From Ruminococcaceae bacterium UBA6845 (lineage in GTDB: Bacteria > Bacillota > Clostridia > Oscillospirales > Acutalibacteraceae): a stretch of DNA of 64,000 bases. Every line of letters begins with the position of its first letter. Position 1 is the stretch's first letter. Positions 32,616 through 40,841 of this stretch are shown here, one piece after another. The notes beneath the pieces are model-generated. The model saw nothing but the letters and a program-made list of their open reading frames with translations, was not told where the DNA came from and made no database searches. The position numbers and the translations under genes were made by a program. The stretch covers positions 1-64,000 of the forward strand of contig DKDP01000042.1 of the NCBI GenBank assembly GCA_002449395.1, given 5' to 3'.

Positions 32616-33524
32616 ATGGACTGTTTGGTATCAGTTATTATACCTACATATAAAAGAAAACTTAATTTTGTAAGCAATGCGTTGCAGTCGGTTCTGGATC
32701 AGACTTACAAAAATATCGAAATTATCGTTATTGATGACAGCCCGTCCGACTTTCCTTTCCGTGACGATATAAAGAACTATATCGCAGGGCTCAAAAACGA
32801 CAAGGTAATTTATATCAGAAACGAAAAGAATCTCGGCGGTTCACTTTCGAGAAATGTCGGAATAAACGCCGCTCACGGAGAATACATAACCTTCCTCGAT
32901 GATGACGACGAGTATATGCCCGGTAAGGTCGAAAAACAGCTTAAATTTATGCTTGAAACGGGCTGTGACCTTTCATTTTCCAATATGATAATGTACCGCC
33001 TTGACGGTAAGGTCTGCGATTTTCGAGATCACAAGGGTATCAAGGCATATGATAACGACACGCTTTTGCGCTACCACCTTACAAGAAATCTCAGCGGCAC
33101 TCCCAGCTTTATGTTTAAGGCGGATAAGCTTCGGGAAATCGGCGGTTTCCGTGACGCAAAGATGGGTCAGGACTTCTTCCTTATGCTCAATGCGATTGAA
33201 TCGGGGCTTAAAATCAGGTATTTCAACTCCTGCGACGTTAAGGTTTATAAACACAACGACGGCGGAATTTCTCAGGGCAGGAACAAAATTGACGGCGAAA
33301 ATATGCTTTATGATTTTAAAAAGCAGTATTTTGACAGGCTCAGCAAAAGCGAGATCAGATATGTTGATTTTCGCCACCGAATGGTTATGTCGATTGCATA
33401 CAAACGCAATCATTTATACGGCAAAATGCTCGGCTGTATGGCACACGCATTTGTTACCTCACCGAAGTATTTTACAACGGAGTGCATCTCGTTTATTAAA
33501 AACTTGGTAACTTACAGAGATTAA
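32616..33524 (+). CDS. Glycosyltransferase family 2
   Basis: 302 residues from ATG 32616 (GAGGAAG eight bases upstream; an in-frame TTG at 32595 overlaps no good site). The GT-A fold is evident: VSVIIPTYKRKLNFVSNALQ, NIEIIVIDDSPSD, NLGGSLSRNVGINAAHGEYI and the metal-binding FLDDDDEYMPGK. A later GQDFFLML segment serves as acceptor-side acidic motif. The ~90 C-terminal residues are basic and may touch the membrane. It has its own strong promoter. Acceptor and sugar are unknown; wall or surface polysaccharide is the usual context. Confidence 0.9.
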   Translation: MDCLVSVIIPTYKRKLNFVSNALQSVLDQTYKNIEIIVIDDSPSDFPFRDDIKNYIAGLKNDKVIYIRNEKNLGGSLSRNVGINAAHGEYITFLDDDDEYMPGKVEKQLKFMLETGCDLSFSNMIMYRLDGKVCDFRDHKGIKAYDNDTLLRYHLTRNLSGTPSFMFKADKLREIGGFRDAKMGQDFFLMLNAIESGLKIRYFNSCDVKVYKHNDGGISQGRNKIDGENMLYDFKKQYFDRLSKSEIRYVDFRHRMVMSIAYKRNHLYGKMLGCMAHAFVTSPKYFTTECISFIKNLVTYRD

Positions 33525-33532
33525 ATTGAATA

Positions 33533-33571
33533 ACAGTACCTTCTCTTGGTAAAAATTTTACTGTGAGGAGG
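33533..33571 (+). promoter_or_regulatory. sigG leader hairpin next to Shine-Dalgarno
   Basis: ACAGTA (33533-33538) can pair with TACTGT (33559-33564), whose 3' end abuts the ribosome binding site GAGGAGG (65-71). A nested palindrome GTAAAAATTTTAC lies at 33549-33561 and competes. B. subtilis sigG also carries a translation-damping leader hairpin, as far as I recall. Confidence 0.4.
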
Positions 33572-33579
33572 TCTTTTTA

Positions 33580-34347
33580 ATGCAATATAAAAATAAGGTT
33601 GAGATCTGCGGGATAGACACGTCGAGCCTCAAGGTATTAAAAGAGGATAAAAAGCTCGAGCTTATTATCCGTGCGCACAACGGAGACAAATCTGCAAGGG
33701 ACGAGATGATACAGGGCAATTTAAAGCTCGTCCTGAGCGTTATTCAGCGCTTTTCAAACAGAGGCGAGCCGTTAGACGATCTTTTCCAAGTCGGCTGTAT
33801 GGGGCTTATAAAGGCGATAGATAACTTCAACACGGATCTTCAGGTAAAGTTCTCAACCTACGCCGTTCCGATGATAATCGGCGAGGTGCGACGATATCTG
33901 CGTGATAACAATTCTGTTCGTGTCAGCCGTTCTCTGCGTGATACGGCTTATAAAGCGATCCAGGTCAGAGAGAGACTTTCAAACGAGCTGAACCGTGAGC
34001 CTAAGGTGGAGGAAATTGCCAAGGAACTTGATATGAGCAAGGAAGATGTTGTAATTGCCCTTGAGGCGATTGTTGAGCCCGTATCCTTGTATGAGCCGGT
34101 CTATAATGAGGGCGGCGACGCAATATATGTTATGGATCAGATCGGTGATAAGAACACACCCGATAGCTGGATGGATGAAATCCTGATTCGAGATCAGATA
34201 AAAAAACTTTCTCAAAGAGAAAAAAATATTTTAAATTTACGCTTTATGCTCGGAAAAACACAAACCGAGGTTGCAAAAGAAATCGGAATTTCACAGGCAC
34301 AGGTATCAAGGCTTGAAAAAGGTGCATTAAAAAAGATCAAAAACTAA
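33580..34347 (+). CDS. sigG: Forespore sigma factor sigma-G
   Basis: 255-residue sporulation sigma factor for late forespore transcription. It closely follows B. subtilis SigG: NKVEICGIDTSSLKVLK at the start (SigG-specific extension), region 2 with NLKLVLSVIQRFSNRGEP, DDLFQVGCMGLIKAIDNF and KFSTYAVPMIIGEVRRYLRD, region 3 with VRVSRSLRDTAYKA, and region 4 HTH KTQTEVAKEIGISQAQVSRL. The start is at ATG 33580 after GAGGAGG. It is followed after 18 bases by a DUF6873-type gene. A leader hairpin may reduce its translation. Clear marker that the organism makes endospores. Confidence 0.95.
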   Translation: MQYKNKVEICGIDTSSLKVLKEDKKLELIIRAHNGDKSARDEMIQGNLKLVLSVIQRFSNRGEPLDDLFQVGCMGLIKAIDNFNTDLQVKFSTYAVPMIIGEVRRYLRDNNSVRVSRSLRDTAYKAIQVRERLSNELNREPKVEEIAKELDMSKEDVVIALEAIVEPVSLYEPVYNEGGDAIYVMDQIGDKNTPDSWMDEILIRDQIKKLSQREKNILNLRFMLGKTQTEVAKEIGISQAQVSRLEKGALKKIKN

Positions 34348-34365
34348 TTAAAAGGGGAGAGGACG

Positions 34366-35166
34366 TTGAAAAGAATACTGAAAACACCGCTTTTACCGCA
34401 GAATAAAGCAACGGTTGCAGTATCGGAGGAAGCAAAAGCGACGATTTCTGCCCTAAAAAAAATAGGAATTGATGTTTTTACAGTAAAAAATAACCCTAAA
34501 TTGGATAAAAGCGTATCTTCGCACGCAGATTGCAATCTTTTGCAGCTTGATGAAAGAACCTTTGTCTGCGACGAAAGCATTTCACCTGATTTAATAGAAT
34601 ATTTTAAGCAAAATAACATTGTTAAATATTTAACAAAAGGCGAGGGGGATAATGAAAAGAAAGACATTAAGATAATAAGCGAAAAAATAACCTCACCGTA
34701 TCCGGGTGAGGTTGGAATAAATGTTAAAAGGCTTGATAATTGCTTTGTTTGCAATACAAAATATGTCTGTAAAGCCGTGCAAATATATGCTGCTGCAAAT
34801 AATCTGAATTTGTACCACTGTAACCAAGGCTATGTCGGCTGTTCGGCCGTATTAATAAATAATAACGCTGTGATGACCGATGATTCGTCGGTCTGTGATT
34901 GTTTCAATCGAATAGGATTTGATTGCCTGATGCTTTCTAAGGGTCAGATTAAACTGAGCGGACTCAGCTATGGATTTATCGGCGGATGCTGCGGTTATAT
35001 TGATAAAAATTTATTGGCGTTTAACGGAAAGATTGATTCACACAGTGACGCAGAAAAAATAAAAAGTTTTCTTGATAAATATAATGTAAACTATATTGAG
35101 CTGATTGATGACAGCTTAACCGATATCGGCGGCATAGTACCTATACTTGAAGAAATAGACGGTTGA
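34366..35166 (+). CDS. DUF6873-like GME-fold protein downstream of sigG
   Basis: 266 residues from a TTG start with AAGGGGAGAGG upstream. I recognise it only tentatively as a DUF6873 member, a group with the guanidino-modifying-enzyme fold (relatives of agmatine deiminase and dimethylargininase). Candidate catalytic residues are His53 and Asp55 (SHADCNLLQL), Cys159 (GYVGCSA) and the Cys208-Cys209 pair (GFIGGCCG), with His226 near the end. No signal peptide. It is cotranscribed with sigG and AT-rich relative to its neighbours. If the assignment holds it may hydrolyse an amidine or guanidine compound during sporulation, which is inference. Confidence 0.6.
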   Translation: MKRILKTPLLPQNKATVAVSEEAKATISALKKIGIDVFTVKNNPKLDKSVSSHADCNLLQLDERTFVCDESISPDLIEYFKQNNIVKYLTKGEGDNEKKDIKIISEKITSPYPGEVGINVKRLDNCFVCNTKYVCKAVQIYAAANNLNLYHCNQGYVGCSAVLINNNAVMTDDSSVCDCFNRIGFDCLMLSKGQIKLSGLSYGFIGGCCGYIDKNLLAFNGKIDSHSDAEKIKSFLDKYNVNYIELIDDSLTDIGGIVPILEEIDG

Positions 35167-35188
35167 TATAACATCAGCCGTTTTGTTT
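35159..35188 (+). terminator. Terminator of sigG operon
   Basis: Stem ACGGTTGAT / ATCAGCCGT (one G-U) with loop ATAAC, then TTTGTTTTA; the stem includes the stop codon of the DUF6873-like gene. Confidence 0.8.
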
Positions 35189-35277
35189 TACCATAAGCAA
35201 CTCTTAGCAGCCCACCCTCGATTCAGAACGTATTTTTACACTATAAAGGTTAAAATTTCCGTTTTTTCTCCCCTATT

Positions 35278-35336
35278 TGATACAAAATATTTATTTTGTA
35301 TCATTGCTTGATTTTTTTTGCAACCCGTGTTATAAT
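35278..35336 (+). promoter_or_regulatory. Promoter and AT-rich palindrome upstream of xer gene
   Basis: TTGATT (35308-35313), 17-bp spacer, TATAAT (35331-35336). Just upstream is a perfect palindrome GATACAAAA TATTTA TTTTGTATC (35278-35301) that could be an operator or a second terminator stem (its T run overlaps the -35/spacer). Confidence 0.7.
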
Positions 35337-35385
35337 AATATTACCCTATCGGAAGTACTATTAACGAATTTAAAGGAATGTTATT

Positions 35386-36372
35386 ATGCACAAGGAAGAA
35401 TTTCATACCTTACCGCAGAGCGTAATTGAATTTCTCAACTACCTTTCCGTTGTGAAAAGCAAGTCTGAGCTGACGGTTCTTGAATATGCGTCGGATCTTC
35501 GTCTCTTTTTCCGGTATATGCTTGTTTACCGTGGACTGGTTGACAAGGAAACCGAGTTTGATAAGATTGAAATTTCATTTATTGATCTTGATTTTATTAA
35601 AACCATCAAGATTTCCGATGCTTACGCTTTTCTTTCTTATTGCAGGAACGAGCGTGGCAACGATAATGCGGCTATTTCGAGAAAGGTCTCTACCCTGCGT
35701 GCGTTCTTTAAATATCTCTGCGTTAAGATGAAACAGATTCCCGAAAATCCGATGGAAGAGCTTGAATCGCCGAAGCTCAAGAAATCCCTGCCGAAATACC
35801 TGACTCTTGACGAGAGCGTACAGCTGCTTGAAAGTATTGATGGCAGAGATAAAGAACGTGACTATGCGATTATAACTCTTTTCCTTAACTGCGGACTTCG
35901 GCTTTCCGAGCTTTGCAGTCTCAATTATACGGACATCAAGAGCGACGGAACGCTTACGGTTACCGGCAAAGGAAATAAGGAAAGAACGATTTACCTCAAC
36001 GAAATGTGTATAGACGCCGTCAAGGACTATATGAAGGTTCGCCCCGTTGACGGAGTTAAGGATAAAAATGCACTCTTCCTCAGCGGAAGAAAAAATAGAA
36101 TCAGCCCGAAAACCGTTCAGCATCTTGTTGAGAAATACATCGAGAAATCCGGACTCGGCGACCGTGGCTTTTCCACTCATAAGCTCCGCCACACCGCCGC
36201 AACGCTGATGTATCAAAAAGGCGGCGTCGATGTTCTCCTGATTAAAGATATACTCGGTCACGAAAACCTTGCAACGACCGAGATATATACACACATTGTT
36301 GATTCTCAGCTTAAGAATGCGGTTGAGTCAAATCCCCTTAATAAGTTAAAAGGAAAAAAGTCCGCCGAATAA
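35386..36372 (+). CDS. XerC/XerD-type tyrosine recombinase
   Basis: 328 residues. The N-terminal SAM-like DNA-binding domain (1-130) precedes the catalytic domain with all tyrosine-recombinase residues: Arg172 (CGLRLSEL), Lys195 (TGKGNKER), His265 and Arg268 (HKLRH), His292 (LGHENL) and the nucleophile Tyr301 (TEIYTH). It probably resolves chromosome dimers at a dif site. It is convergent with, and overlaps by 27 bases, the spoIIM-like gene; xerD lies near spoIIM in several Firmicutes. Whether this is XerC, XerD or the only Xer cannot be told here. No mobile-element context is seen. Confidence 0.9.
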   Translation: MHKEEFHTLPQSVIEFLNYLSVVKSKSELTVLEYASDLRLFFRYMLVYRGLVDKETEFDKIEISFIDLDFIKTIKISDAYAFLSYCRNERGNDNAAISRKVSTLRAFFKYLCVKMKQIPENPMEELESPKLKKSLPKYLTLDESVQLLESIDGRDKERDYAIITLFLNCGLRLSELCSLNYTDIKSDGTLTVTGKGNKERTIYLNEMCIDAVKDYMKVRPVDGVKDKNALFLSGRKNRISPKTVQHLVEKYIEKSGLGDRGFSTHKLRHTAATLMYQKGGVDVLLIKDILGHENLATTEIYTHIVDSQLKNAVESNPLNKLKGKKSAE

Positions 36373-36981
36373 GTATTGAAGTATCGTCTTGACAGCAGAA
36401 GCAATTATAATAAAGATAAAATTCCTGAGAAACGATTTGTAGTAGACCGCAAAGCCGTAGTTCAGGAATTTTCCTGTTTTGGAGATACTTTTTACAATGT
36501 ATTCCGACATACTGATGCTTTCACGGCAGCATAGGACAAGCGAAAGCAGGCAAAAAACGCCGTAAGGAAAAATCATAATCAGGCAATACCCCAAGCCTTT
36601 GAGGGTGTAATTGCTATATAGAAAGAATGAAATGCATCCGATCAGATAACCGTATGTAAGCGGAACGGCGTTTGTAAGCAGTGATCCGAAAACGGACAGA
36701 CCGAGAAAAAATACCGCAATTAAAAATATTGCGGGAAAGATCAAATAAAAAATAAACTCGGAGGCAATTGAAAGAGTATCACGGGCAAGAATTACGGTTG
36801 TAAAATAATCTGCGACAACCTTATAGAGCCTGCCCTCCCCTTTTCCGCCGATACAACCGGAAATAATCCCTGCAAATGTGAAAATTACAGGGATTATTAT
36901 TTTCCAATTTGACAGAAAGTCATTTACTTTAATACTGTATTTGTGAAGATTCAGTGTTTTTTTCGTTCCGATAACAGACAT
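36346..36981 (-). CDS. spoIIM: Stage II sporulation protein M-like membrane protein
   Basis: 211 residues, about five transmembrane helices (including WKIIIPVIFTFAGIISGCI, FLIAVFFLGLSVFGSLL and CLIMIFPYGVFCLLSLVLCC). The FLGLSVFG segment followed by a YGYLIGCI helix fits the SpoIIM/DUF95 family, whose B. subtilis member works in the DMP complex that thins the septal peptidoglycan during engulfment. Homology is moderate by eye. Position beside a xer gene supports it, as in Bacillus. The start ATG lies in the arm of a strong hairpin whose loop holds AAAGGAG, an arrangement repeated at spoIIR. Confidence 0.65.
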   Translation of the reverse strand: MSVIGTKKTLNLHKYSIKVNDFLSNWKIIIPVIFTFAGIISGCIGGKGEGRLYKVVADYFTTVILARDTLSIASEFIFYLIFPAIFLIAVFFLGLSVFGSLLTNAVPLTYGYLIGCISFFLYSNYTLKGLGYCLIMIFPYGVFCLLSLVLCCRESISMSEYIVKSISKTGKFLNYGFAVYYKSFLRNFIFIIIASAVKTILQYLFGGLFSF

Positions 36982-37012
36982 AGCTTGTCAACTCCTTTGT
37001 TAACAAGCTATG
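36979..37012 (-). promoter_or_regulatory. Start-codon hairpin of spoIIM-like gene
   Basis: Perfect ten-base inverted repeat CATAGCTTGT / ACAAGCTATG; the start codon is the last three bases of the 3' arm and the Shine-Dalgarno AAAGGAG is in the 14-base loop. Confidence 0.7.
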
Positions 37013-37058
37013 CGACAGTTTTAAGAAAAATACCAATTAATCTTAACTGTATTCAATT

Positions 37059-37133
37059 TTACATTCCGTATTTGTCGATTCTCTGCCAGTTAATATTGAC
37101 GATCTCAGCGTCGCCGTAATTCCTCTTATAGAT
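37059..37133 (-). pseudogene. Possible C-terminal coding remnant
   Basis: A 24-codon stretch without a start (IYKRNYGDAEIVNINW followed by QRIDKYGM and TAA) looks protein-like and is bounded upstream by an in-frame TAG. It sits in the 206-bp space between the GH35 stop and spoIIM-like start. It may be the tail of a degraded gene, but chance cannot be excluded. The remaining intergenic sequence shows nothing else. Confidence 0.25.
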
Positions 37134-37187
37134 CTATCTGACATTCTGAGCTTAAAGGCTTTTGATTATACAGCGATGAATTTGATT

Positions 37188-38939
37188 TTATCCTAAATCC
37201 GGCTTATCAAGAAAAACGATGCTGTTGCTGTCGGAGTGATCCGATTCAAAGACAACTATTTCATTTTTGCCTTTTTTGAGCATCGGTGCAGGAACATACA
37301 GAGTTTTCTGAGGTCCTGCGGTGTTGAAATAACGTCCGATATTGAATCCGTTTACGAGCACAACGCCCTTTGTAAAGCCGTTAAGGCGCAGGAATGTGTC
37401 GCAGGGTTCACCGTGAATATCGAGATAACCGCGCAGGAAAGACGCTGTTTTGACCTTTCCTGTCTCCTCCTTATATTCAAGTGCGGAAATGTCGTCGAGC
37501 GGCATCGGATACATATCCCAGCCGAAATGATATTGCAGGTTGAATCTCACGCCCTTGACGCCTTTTCTGTCCATTATTTTGGGTCCGTAGTTAACTCTTC
37601 CCATATTCTCGCAAAGTATGTCTATGCGGCAACTCTCGCCTTTTTTCAATGAGAAGCTGACCGGCTCGCCGTCTCGTGTTCTCTCATAGAAGCCCTTGTA
37701 TTTTCCGTCGATGAAAACAACCGCACGGTCGTGAACAGCGTCAAATTTTATTTCCGCCTCATCTCTCGGTCCGTCTACAACGGTTGAATAAAGCGTATAG
37801 CCGTAATACTGACCGATATCCTCCATAAACTGCGGAGCAGCGGAATGAACGGGCTTAGCAAGCATTTTTGCCGCATCAAACACCGAGCATCTCTCTGTAA
37901 GCTCAAGTGTTCCGTATGTTTTCTTGGGAGAATTTTTAACGGTTAATTCGGGCAGCTTGCCGAAGTTTTCTTCAACAATCTTCCTGACCTCAAAATATGC
38001 GGGAGTAAGATCGCCCGCCTCGGAAAGCAGTGCATTATAATCATAGCTTGTGATTGTTGGCTCGTATTTGTCGTAATAATTGGCACCGTTCATAAATCCG
38101 AAATTTGTACCGCCGTGGAACATATAGAAATTAAGCGATGCGCCGCAGTCAATCATCTCCTTGAAAAGACCTGCGACCTCTTTCGGATCTCTGACGTGGT
38201 GATCCTCGTACCAATGATCGAACCATCCGACCCAGTATTCGCCGCACATCAACGGCTGATCGGGTCGAAAATCATTGAGAACACGGAAATTTTCTTCAGG
38301 ACGTGAGCCGAAGTTTGCAACGCACGGATATTCGGGCAGTGTGCCGCCCTGAAGCATCGAATAGCTTGCTCCGTCGGAAGTGAAAAGCAGACAGTTAACG
38401 CCGTTGTTCTTGTATATCTCTGCAATTTTTTCCATATATGCGTGGTCGTCGCCGTAGCTGCCGTATTCATTCTCAATCTGCATCATTATAATGTTTCCAC
38501 CGTTTGTAATGAGCTTCGGCACAACTCGGCGCAGCAGCTCGTTATAATAACGTTCAACCTTTGAAATAAAAAGCTCGTCATTACAGCGGATTGTCATATC
38601 CTTATAGTTCAAAAGCCAAGCGGGCAGCCCGCCCATCTCCCACTCGGCGCAGATATACGGACCCGGACGGAGAATAACGTTAAGAGAAAGCTCCTTGGCA
38701 AGGTCGATATACGCTTCAAGGTCAAGCATACCGCTGAAATCAAAAACGCCCTCACGAGGCTCGTGAAGATTCCAGCAGGTGTATGTTTCAACCGTATTGA
38801 AGCCGCATTCTTTCAGCTTTAAAAGCCTGTCACGCCAATATTCTCTCGGGATTCTGAAATAATGCATTGCACCCGAGATAATTCTGTATTCCTTATTATC
38901 AAGATAAAACTTGTTGCCTTTGTATGTAAACTCCGACAT
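37188..38939 (-). CDS. Beta-galactosidase, glycoside hydrolase family 35
   Basis: 583 residues, no signal peptide, so intracellular. The GH35 barrel is clear: SGAMHYFRIPREYWRDRL, GFNTVETYTCWNLHEP, RPGPYICAEWEMGGLPAWLL, the acid/base Glu in MMQIENEYGSY (second Glu of IENEYG is the family residue) and the nucleophile Glu in LMCGEYWVGWFDHW. C-terminal beta domains contain the family NGFNIGRYF segment. It releases terminal beta-galactose from imported oligosaccharides. A TTGACC-N17-TATAAT promoter and GAGGTGATC site precede it. Monocistronic; the upp operon ends at a terminator upstream. Confidence 0.95.
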   Translation of the reverse strand: MSEFTYKGNKFYLDNKEYRIISGAMHYFRIPREYWRDRLLKLKECGFNTVETYTCWNLHEPREGVFDFSGMLDLEAYIDLAKELSLNVILRPGPYICAEWEMGGLPAWLLNYKDMTIRCNDELFISKVERYYNELLRRVVPKLITNGGNIIMMQIENEYGSYGDDHAYMEKIAEIYKNNGVNCLLFTSDGASYSMLQGGTLPEYPCVANFGSRPEENFRVLNDFRPDQPLMCGEYWVGWFDHWYEDHHVRDPKEVAGLFKEMIDCGASLNFYMFHGGTNFGFMNGANYYDKYEPTITSYDYNALLSEAGDLTPAYFEVRKIVEENFGKLPELTVKNSPKKTYGTLELTERCSVFDAAKMLAKPVHSAAPQFMEDIGQYYGYTLYSTVVDGPRDEAEIKFDAVHDRAVVFIDGKYKGFYERTRDGEPVSFSLKKGESCRIDILCENMGRVNYGPKIMDRKGVKGVRFNLQYHFGWDMYPMPLDDISALEYKEETGKVKTASFLRGYLDIHGEPCDTFLRLNGFTKGVVLVNGFNIGRYFNTAGPQKTLYVPAPMLKKGKNEIVVFESDHSDSNSIVFLDKPDLG

Positions 38940-38956
38940 TTGATCACCTCAATAAA

Positions 38957-38985
38957 ATTATACAGGAAAAACAGTTTACGGTCAA
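38957..38985 (-). promoter_or_regulatory. Sigma-A promoter of GH35 gene
   Basis: Minus strand TTGACC (38985-38980), 17-bp spacer, TATAAT (38962-38957). Confidence 0.85.
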
Positions 38986-38995
38986 CCGAATATAA

Positions 38996-39023
38996 AGAAA
39001 AAGGCGACCGAAAAACGGCCGCC
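38996..39023 (-). terminator. Terminator after upp
   Basis: Minus-strand stem GGCGGCCG / CGGTCGCC (one mismatch) with loop TTTTT and trailing TTTTTCTTTAT. Confidence 0.8.
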
Positions 39024-39038
39024 AATATAAAATTCAAC

Positions 39039-39668
39039 TTATTTTGTACCGAAGATTCTGTCGCCTGCATCGCCGAGACCGGGAACAATGTAGCAATGCT
39101 CATTGAGCTTCTCGTCGAGAGCAGCGCAGTAAATGTCAACATCGGGATGAGCTTTCTGGAGAGCTGCAAGTCCTTCGGGAGCTGCGATAATTCCCATAAA
39201 CTTAATCGACTTCGGATTTCTCTCCTTGATAAGAGAAATAGCGTCAATAGCAGAACCGCCTGTTGCAAGCATCGGATCTAGAACGATAACGTCACGCTCT
39301 GCGATATCTACGGGGAGCTTGCAGTAATACTCAACGGGCTTGAGTGTTTCGGGATCACGGTAAAGACCGATATGACCTACACGAGCTGACGGAACAAGCG
39401 AAAGAACGCCGTCAACCATTCCGAGACCTGCTCTGAGAATCGGAACAAATGCGAGCTTCTTACCCTCAAGGTTGTGAGCAATGCACTTGCAGATCGGAGT
39501 TTCAATTTCAACTTCCTGTACGGGAAGATCTCTTGTTGCCTCGTAGCACTCAAGTGTTGCAATCTCGCTTACCAGAGATCTGAAATCCTTTGAAGACGTG
39601 TTCTTATCTCTGAGAATTGAGAGCTTATGCTGAATAAGAGGATGATTGGTGATTGTTACTGTTGACAT
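39039..39668 (-). CDS. upp: Uracil phosphoribosyltransferase
   Basis: 209-residue pyrimidine-salvage enzyme making UMP from uracil and PRPP. Marks are ITNHPLIQHKLSILRDKNT near the start, VPILRAGLGMVDG, the PRPP-binding VIVLDPMLATGGSAIDAI and the uracil-binding end IVPGLGDAGDRIFGT. Size and motifs are standard. It is the last gene of tsaE-tsaB-rpiB-upp, 17 bases after rpiB with GGAGG, and is followed by a terminator. Confidence 0.97.
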   Translation of the reverse strand: MSTVTITNHPLIQHKLSILRDKNTSSKDFRSLVSEIATLECYEATRDLPVQEVEIETPICKCIAHNLEGKKLAFVPILRAGLGMVDGVLSLVPSARVGHIGLYRDPETLKPVEYYCKLPVDIAERDVIVLDPMLATGGSAIDAISLIKERNPKSIKFMGIIAAPEGLAALQKAHPDVDIYCAALDEKLNEHCYIVPGLGDAGDRIFGTK

Positions 39669-39685
39669 ATTTATACCTCCGTTAA

Positions 39686-40138
39686 TTAAAATGTACCGTT
39701 TTCAATTGCCGTAATCTGATCGACACGTCTCTGATGACGTCCGCCCTCAAACTCAGTGTTGAGGAAAACATCGACCATCTCGTTGGCAAGTCCCGGACCG
39801 ACAACTCTGCCGCCCATACAAAGTATGTTTGCGTCGTTGTGAAGTCTTGTAAATTTGGCGCTGAAGTAATCGGAACAGCAAGCCGCACGAACGCCTTTAA
39901 CCTTATTGGCAGCCATACTGATGCCGATACCCGTACCGCAGCAGAGAATACCGAGAATCTTCTCGTCGCTCTTTGTTACGGCGTTACCTACCTTGAATGC
40001 GATTTCGGCATAGTCAACCGAATCGGTGCTGTGAGTGCCGTAATCGGTGATCTCATAACCGCCGACCTCTTCAAGGTGCTTTTTGATGGATTCTTTAAGC
40101 TCGTATCCGCCGTGATCGGCTCCGATTGCTATTTTCAT
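39686..40138 (-). CDS. rpiB: Ribose-5-phosphate isomerase B
   Basis: 150-residue RpiB/LacAB-fold isomerase interconverting ribose-5-phosphate and ribulose-5-phosphate. It shows IAIGADHGGYELKESI (phosphate/active-site Asp-His), YGTHSTDSVDYAEIA, the catalytic Cys in GILCCGTGIGISMAANK and VRAACCSD...RLHNDANILCMGGRVVG. It supplies pentose phosphate, which fits with upp next door (PRPP use). Four bases separate it from tsaB. A sugar-specific allose isomerase is a less likely reading. Confidence 0.95.
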   Translation of the reverse strand: MKIAIGADHGGYELKESIKKHLEEVGGYEITDYGTHSTDSVDYAEIAFKVGNAVTKSDEKILGILCCGTGIGISMAANKVKGVRAACCSDYFSAKFTRLHNDANILCMGGRVVGPGLANEMVDVFLNTEFEGGRHQRRVDQITAIENGTF

Positions 40139-40142
40139 TAAT

Positions 40143-40841
40143 TCACACGCCCTTCAGCTTTTTATTTAATTCACGCTGTGCCTGCGGAAGTCTTAGATAT
40201 TCGGGCACAAGCAAAGCGCTGTCGATATATTGATCCTGCGGCGCATTCATTGCCTCAAAGCAAACGCCGACAGCCGATTGGTAGCGATGGGTTTGCGACG
40301 CAATATGCACATCATCAACATTTTTCAGATTATTATAGCATATTTCCGCACCGTCGCCAACAAAAAATTTAATTTTTTTATATTTTTTGAGATTTTCGGT
40401 TACATTGTCTATTGAATCGGCATTATCGGGAGTAAGTCTCGTTATTTTGCCGTCAGTAATATCAAAAAAGGCATTGTAAACCTGATTACATCTCGCATCC
40501 ATAGCGCAGCAAACAACGCAGTCCGTATCAATAAGATTATAAGCCATTGAGCCGAGCGTCGAAGCGCCGTAGACAGGTATCTTTTTTACGTCAGCCATTC
40601 CCTTAGCCGCCGCAACGCCGATCCTGATTCCTGTGAATGAGCCGGGACCCTTGTTGACCGCTATAAGGTCAATTTCGTCAAGAGACACATTAGCATTTTT
40701 CAAAAGGCTTTCGATCATCGGCATAAGTGTCTGCGAATGGGTAAGCCCCGTGTTTGTATAATAGCATCCAAGAACCTTTTCACCGTCAGTTATTGCTACG
40801 GAAGCCGATCTTGCCGAACTGTCTATACCGAGTATTTTCAT
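40143..40841 (-). CDS. tsaB: tRNA t6A biosynthesis protein TsaB
   Basis: 232-residue inactive ASKHA-fold subunit that with TsaD and TsaE forms N6-threonylcarbamoyl-adenosine at tRNA position 37. It begins MKILGIDSSARSASVAITDG and contains VNKGPGSFTGIRIGVAAAKGMAD, the conserved TsaB block. The last residues are basic (KLKGV). The start overlaps tsaE by four bases (ATGA). TsaD and rimI are not in this window. Length matches the family. Confidence 0.95.
   Translation of the reverse strand: MKILGIDSSARSASVAITDGEKVLGCYYTNTGLTHSQTLMPMIESLLKNANVSLDEIDLIAVNKGPGSFTGIRIGVAAAKGMADVKKIPVYGASTLGSMAYNLIDTDCVVCCAMDARCNQVYNAFFDITDGKITRLTPDNADSIDNVTENLKKYKKIKFFVGDGAEICYNNLKNVDDVHIASQTHRYQSAVGVCFEAMNAPQDQYIDSALLVPEYLRLPQAQRELNKKLKGV

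Noticed and set aside
35575..36294. 239-codon minus-strand frame inside the xer gene
   Set aside because: Antisense to the catalytic Arg-His-Arg-Tyr coding region; no ribosome site.
35386..36372. Xer gene as an integrase of a mobile element
   Set aside because: Length and order fit housekeeping Xer, with no att repeats, phage genes or composition change nearby.
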